Shown piece by piece: positions 61,155-64,000 of a DNA stretch of 64,000 nt (position 1 is its first letter; each line of letters opens with the position of its first letter). Made by a program: the position numbers and the translations under genes. Under the pieces are notes generated by a model. That model was given only the letters and a program-made list of their open reading frames with translations, had not been told where the DNA came from and did no database searches. Where the stretch lies: NCBI RefSeq assembly GCF_036759925.1, contig NZ_JAPKIB010000005.1, positions 124,001 through 188,000 on the forward strand, written 5' to 3'. This DNA comes from Kluyvera sp036759925 (GTDB taxonomy: Bacteria; Pseudomonadota; Gammaproteobacteria; Enterobacterales; Enterobacteriaceae).

Positions 61155-61796
61155 ATGTCTATCCGGGAACTGATTGACCCTAAAAACTCTGCGCTTATTT
61201 TTATTGACCATCAGCCACAAATGTCATTCGGTGTGGCGAATATTGATCGCCAGACATTAAAAAATAATACCGTAGCGTTAGCGAAAGCTGGGAAAATATT
61301 TAATGTTCCGGTCATTTATACCTCCGTCGAAACGAAAAGTTTTAGCGGTTATATCTGGCCAGAATTACTCGCCGTTCATCCTGACGTTAAGCCTATCGAA
61401 CGTACCTCAATGAACTCCTGGGAAGATGCTGCTTTTGTGAAAGCGGTGGAAGCGACCGGACGTAAAAAACTGATTATCTCCGCGCTGTGGACTGAAGTCT
61501 GCCTGACTTTCCCGGCGCTGATGGCGCTGGAAGCGGGCTATGAGGTTTACGTGGTGACCGATACTTCTGGCGGCACCTCCGTGGATGCCCATGAACGTTC
61601 TATCGACCGCATGGTACAGGCCGGTGCGGTGCCGGTGACCTGGCAGCAGGTGCTGCTGGAGTACCAGCGTGACTGGTCGCGTAAAGAGACCTATGACGCG
61701 GTGATGGATCTGGTGCGTGAGCACAGCGGCGCCTATGGGATGGGCGTGGATTACGCCTACACCATGGTGCATGGCGCGCCTGAGCGCAAAGCTTAA
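61155..61796 (+). CDS. Isochorismatase-like cysteine hydrolase (YcaC-like)
   Basis: The 213-residue protein is an isochorismatase-superfamily hydrolase resembling YcaC. The presumed catalytic residues are Asp18 (IFIDHQPQ) and Cys116 (ALWTEVCLTFPAL), with a Lys from the middle region (probably in VKPIERTS or nearby; not assigned). Members attack amide or ester bonds, but the substrate is unknown. AAGGTG precedes the start. It heads a three-gene unit with an ABM-domain protein and an amidohydrolase. A GC-rich hairpin follows the stop. Confidence 0.85.
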   Translation: MSIRELIDPKNSALIFIDHQPQMSFGVANIDRQTLKNNTVALAKAGKIFNVPVIYTSVETKSFSGYIWPELLAVHPDVKPIERTSMNSWEDAAFVKAVEATGRKKLIISALWTEVCLTFPALMALEAGYEVYVVTDTSGGTSVDAHERSIDRMVQAGAVPVTWQQVLLEYQRDWSRKETYDAVMDLVREHSGAYGMGVDYAYTMVHGAPERKA

Positions 61797-61806
61797 GGCC
61801 AGAGAT

Positions 61807-61830
61807 CCGGTGGGGCGATGACCCCGCCGG
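61807..61830 (+). other. Intercistronic hairpin after the isochorismatase-like gene
   Basis: CCGGTGGGG-CGATGA-CCCCGCCGG pairs along nine positions with one T-G wobble. It sits 10 bases after the stop codon and 26 bases before the next gene; no T-run, so an mRNA-processing or partial attenuation role is as likely as termination. Confidence 0.5.
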
Positions 61831-61856
61831 TTTGCAAGCGCAAGGAACCTATCGTC

Positions 61857-62399
61857 ATGACGCAAAAGCATGTCACGCTGGTCATTACTCACGCTATTCG
61901 CCCCGAACACGTTGTGCAGTATGAAGCCTGGCTGGGCGAGATTATGCCTATCGCCGCTAACTATCCGGGCCATCTGGGGGCCAACGTTATTCGCCCCGTC
62001 GATGGGCAAACGGCCTGGAATATCATCATCCGCTTCGACACCATCGAACACCTTTATGCCTGGACCCAGTCTGACGTGCGGCGCAAGCTGGTTGAGGAGA
62101 TTGCCCCGGTGCTGGGTGAGGGCGACCATACTGAAGTGCGCACCGAAGCCGCCTTCTGGTTTACCCCGCCCGCCGCCAACGTCCGCCAGCCCAAGCGCTG
62201 GAAACAGTTTCTGATAACGCTGCTGGTGATTTTCCCCAGTACCAATCTGGTGCCCGCGATTACCGGCGCGCTGCTGCCGTCGTTAAAGGGAACCCTGTCG
62301 CTGCATTTTATCAATGATGCCTGTGTGGTCGCGCTGGTGGTCTGGTTCTGGATGCCCATCGTGACCCGCCTGTTTGCCGGTTGGCTGAAAAAAGCCTGA
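61857..62399 (+). CDS. Antibiotic biosynthesis monooxygenase (ABM) domain protein with membrane tail
   Basis: The predicted 180-residue protein has an N-terminal ABM-type ferredoxin-like domain (about residues 5-100: VTLVITHAIRPEHVVQYEAW, and WNIIIRFDTIEHLYAW). A basic linker KRWKQF precedes two hydrophobic segments (about 122-140 and 150-172). ABM domains usually act as small oxygenases or dimeric stress proteins; a membrane-anchored form is less usual. ATG at 61857 with AAGGAA is preferred to the start 13 codons upstream. It is followed by the amidohydrolase after 20 bases. Confidence 0.8.
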   Translation: MTQKHVTLVITHAIRPEHVVQYEAWLGEIMPIAANYPGHLGANVIRPVDGQTAWNIIIRFDTIEHLYAWTQSDVRRKLVEEIAPVLGEGDHTEVRTEAAFWFTPPAANVRQPKRWKQFLITLLVIFPSTNLVPAITGALLPSLKGTLSLHFINDACVVALVVWFWMPIVTRLFAGWLKKA

Positions 62400-62419
62400 A
62401 CCGACGCGAGGAGAACGCT

Positions 62420-64000
62420 ATGTCACAAACCGCTACCCTGATTTTAACCCAGGGGCAGATTCACACGCTTGACCCGCAACAGCCGCTCGTGGATGCGGTG
62501 GCCATTGCCGACGGCAAAATTCTGGCCGTCGGCAGCGACGCGCAGATGATGTCCTGGGCGGGTGAAGGCACGCAGATTGTCGACCTGCATGGTCACACGG
62601 TGATCCCCGGCCTTAACGACTCGCACCTGCACCTGATTCGCGGCGGGCTGAACTACAACCTGGAGCTGCGCTGGGAAGGCGTACCGTCGCTGGCGGATGC
62701 GCTACGCATGCTCAAAGAGCAGGCCGACCGTACGCCGTCGCCGCAGTGGGTGCGCGTGGTGGGCGGCTGGAGCGAGTTCCAGTTTGCCGAACGCCGGATG
62801 CCAACGCTGCAAGAGCTTAACGATGCCGCGCCAGATACGCCGGTATTTGTGCTGCACCTCTACGATCGTGCGCTGCTCAACCGCGCCGCGCTGAAGGCGG
62901 TGGGCTACACCAAAGATACGCCAGCTCCTGCGGGCGGCGAAATTGTCCGCGATAACAACGGCAACCCGACCGGGATGCTGATTGCCAAACCTAACGCCAT
63001 GATCCTCTACGCGACGCTGGCGAAGGGGCCGAAGCTGCCGCTGGAGATGCAGGTCAACTCCACCCGTCAGTTTATGCGCGAGCTCAACCGACTGGGGCTG
63101 ACCAGCGCCATTGATGCGGGCGGCGGCTTCCAGAACTACCCGGAAGATTACGAAATTATTGAGCAGCTGCACGCCAATAAGCAGATGACTATCCGCATCG
63201 CCTATAACCTGTTTACCCAGCGTCCGAAGCAGGAGGTCGAGGATTTCGAACGCTGGACGGATATGCTGAAACCGGGGCAGGGCACCGACTTCTACCGTGC
63301 CAACGGCGCGGGCGAGATGCTGGTCTTCTCGGCGGCCGACTTTGAAGATTTCTTGCAGCCGCGTCCGGATCTGCCGCCGGGTATGGAAGATGAGCTTGAG
63401 CGTGTGGTTCGTCACCTGGTCGAACATCGCTGGCCGTTCCGTCTGCACGCCACTTACGATGAATCGATCAGCCGCATGCTGGACGTGTTCGAGAAGGTTA
63501 ACCGTGATATTCCGTTCAATGGTCTGCACTGGTTCTTTGACCACGCAGAGACCATCACCGAGCGTAACATTGAGCGCGTGAAGGCGCTGGGTGGCGGGAT
63601 TGCGGTGCAGCACCGTATGGCCTTCCAGGGGGAATACTTTGTCGATCGCTACGGCAAAGATGCGGTGAAACACACGCCGCCGGTGGCGAAAATGCTGGAG
63701 GTGGGCGTTCCTGTTGGTTTGGGTACGGACGCGACCCGTGTGGCGAGCTATAACCCGTGGACGGCACTGTACTGGCTGGTTTCCGGGCGTACCGTCGGCG
63801 GTATGGCGATGTATGACGATGAAAACCGTCTGCCGCGCGATGTGGCGCTGGAACTGTGGACGGCAGGCAGCGCTTGGTTCTCCAGCGAGCAGGGGAAAAA
63901 GGGACGTATTGCCGCTGGGCAGTTGGCGGATTTGGTGGCGTTGTCGAAGGACTATTTCAACGTGCCGGAAGAAGAGATCAAAGGCATTGAGTCGGTGATG
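62420..64000 (+). CDS. YtcJ-type metal-dependent amidohydrolase (3' end cut off by window)
   Basis: The frame is open from ATG at 62420 (AGGAG upstream) to the right edge, 527 codons. The protein has the Amidohydrolase_3/YtcJ pattern: an N-terminal beta-sandwich (DAVAIADGKILAVGSD), the metal motif HLH (His69, His71) in NDSHLHL, and later His343 (RLHATYDE), His375 (FFDHAET) and Asp437 (GLGTDATR). It has no signal peptide. It probably hydrolyses a C-N bond of an unknown substrate and is co-transcribed with the isochorismatase-like hydrolase and ABM protein. Confidence 0.85.
   Translation, partial: MSQTATLILTQGQIHTLDPQQPLVDAVAIADGKILAVGSDAQMMSWAGEGTQIVDLHGHTVIPGLNDSHLHLIRGGLNYNLELRWEGVPSLADALRMLKEQADRTPSPQWVRVVGGWSEFQFAERRMPTLQELNDAAPDTPVFVLHLYDRALLNRAALKAVGYTKDTPAPAGGEIVRDNNGNPTGMLIAKPNAMILYATLAKGPKLPLEMQVNSTRQFMRELNRLGLTSAIDAGGGFQNYPEDYEIIEQLHANKQMTIRIAYNLFTQRPKQEVEDFERWTDMLKPGQGTDFYRANGAGEMLVFSAADFEDFLQPRPDLPPGMEDELERVVRHLVEHRWPFRLHATYDESISRMLDVFEKVNRDIPFNGLHWFFDHAETITERNIERVKALGGGIAVQHRMAFQGEYFVDRYGKDAVKHTPPVAKMLEVGVPVGLGTDATRVASYNPWTALYWLVSGRTVGGMAMYDDENRLPRDVALELWTAGSAWFSSEQGKKGRIAAGQLADLVALSKDYFNVPEEEIKGIESVM

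Overview
The window is chromosomal DNA of an enterobacterium (Enterobacteriaceae, Klebsiella/Raoultella/Enterobacter-like; genus not resolved). Evidence: most of the right two thirds follows the gene order of the E. coli tauABCD-hemB-ampH-sbmA-ddlA-phoA-proC-aroL-rdgC-sbcCD-phoBR-brnQ-proY-malZ region with close protein matches. The DNA is GC-rich and carries many REP/BIME-type palindromic intergenic repeats. No rRNA, tRNA, CRISPR array, insertion sequence, integrase or phage gene was seen.

Layout. 1-12.1 kb: end of an ExuT-type transporter, then the complete 4-hydroxyphenylacetate (homoprotocatechuate) meta-cleavage cluster in the order hpaR | hpaG-E-D-F-H-I-X-A | hpaB-C. HpaBC hydroxylates 4-HPA, HpaD opens the ring, HpaE, HpaF, HpaG, HpaH and HpaI bring the product to pyruvate plus succinate semialdehyde, HpaX imports, and HpaR and HpaA regulate. 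12.2-16.35 kb: an uncharacterised minus-strand block with a KstD-like FAD dehydrogenase, an SDR dehydrogenase and two overlapping IclR-type regulators. 16.7-19.6 kb: a small zinc-ribbon protein, a PAS-PAS-GGDEF diguanylate cyclase and the ribosomal oxygenase roxA. 19.7-25.7 kb: a sulfur block, mmuPM (with a clear MetJ operator) and tauABCD.

25.8-48.2 kb: a bifunctional acyltransferase resembling the ornithine-lipid synthase OlsF, absent from this place in E. coli K-12; hemB; an intact AIDA-type autotransporter behind a very AT-rich 0.5 kb region; iprA, ampH, sbmA-yaiW, yaiY, yaiZ, ddlA, an MdtG-like efflux pump, iraP, phoA-psiF, proC, yaiI, aroL, aroM, ppnP, rdgC and mak. Compared with E. coli K-12, dgcC (yaiC/adrA), yaiA and araJ are missing from their expected positions.

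48.2-64 kb: sbcDC, phoBR, brnQ, proY and malZ, then an accessory block: a LysR regulator divergent from an isochorismatase-like hydrolase, an ABM-domain protein fused to a two-helix membrane tail, and a YtcJ-type amidohydrolase that runs off the right edge.

Most promising for new biology: the OlsF-like fusion (membrane lipid synthesis), the FAD/SDR/double-IclR catabolic block, the LysR/isochorismatase/ABM-TM/amidohydrolase block, and the intact autotransporter. Regulatory sites readable directly include Pho boxes (phoA, phoB), a MetJ array (mmuP), TyrR and TrpR sites (aroL), a sigma-E-type promoter (sbmA) and palindromes between hpaR and hpaG. Protein identities rest on remembered family sequences and motifs; no search was run.
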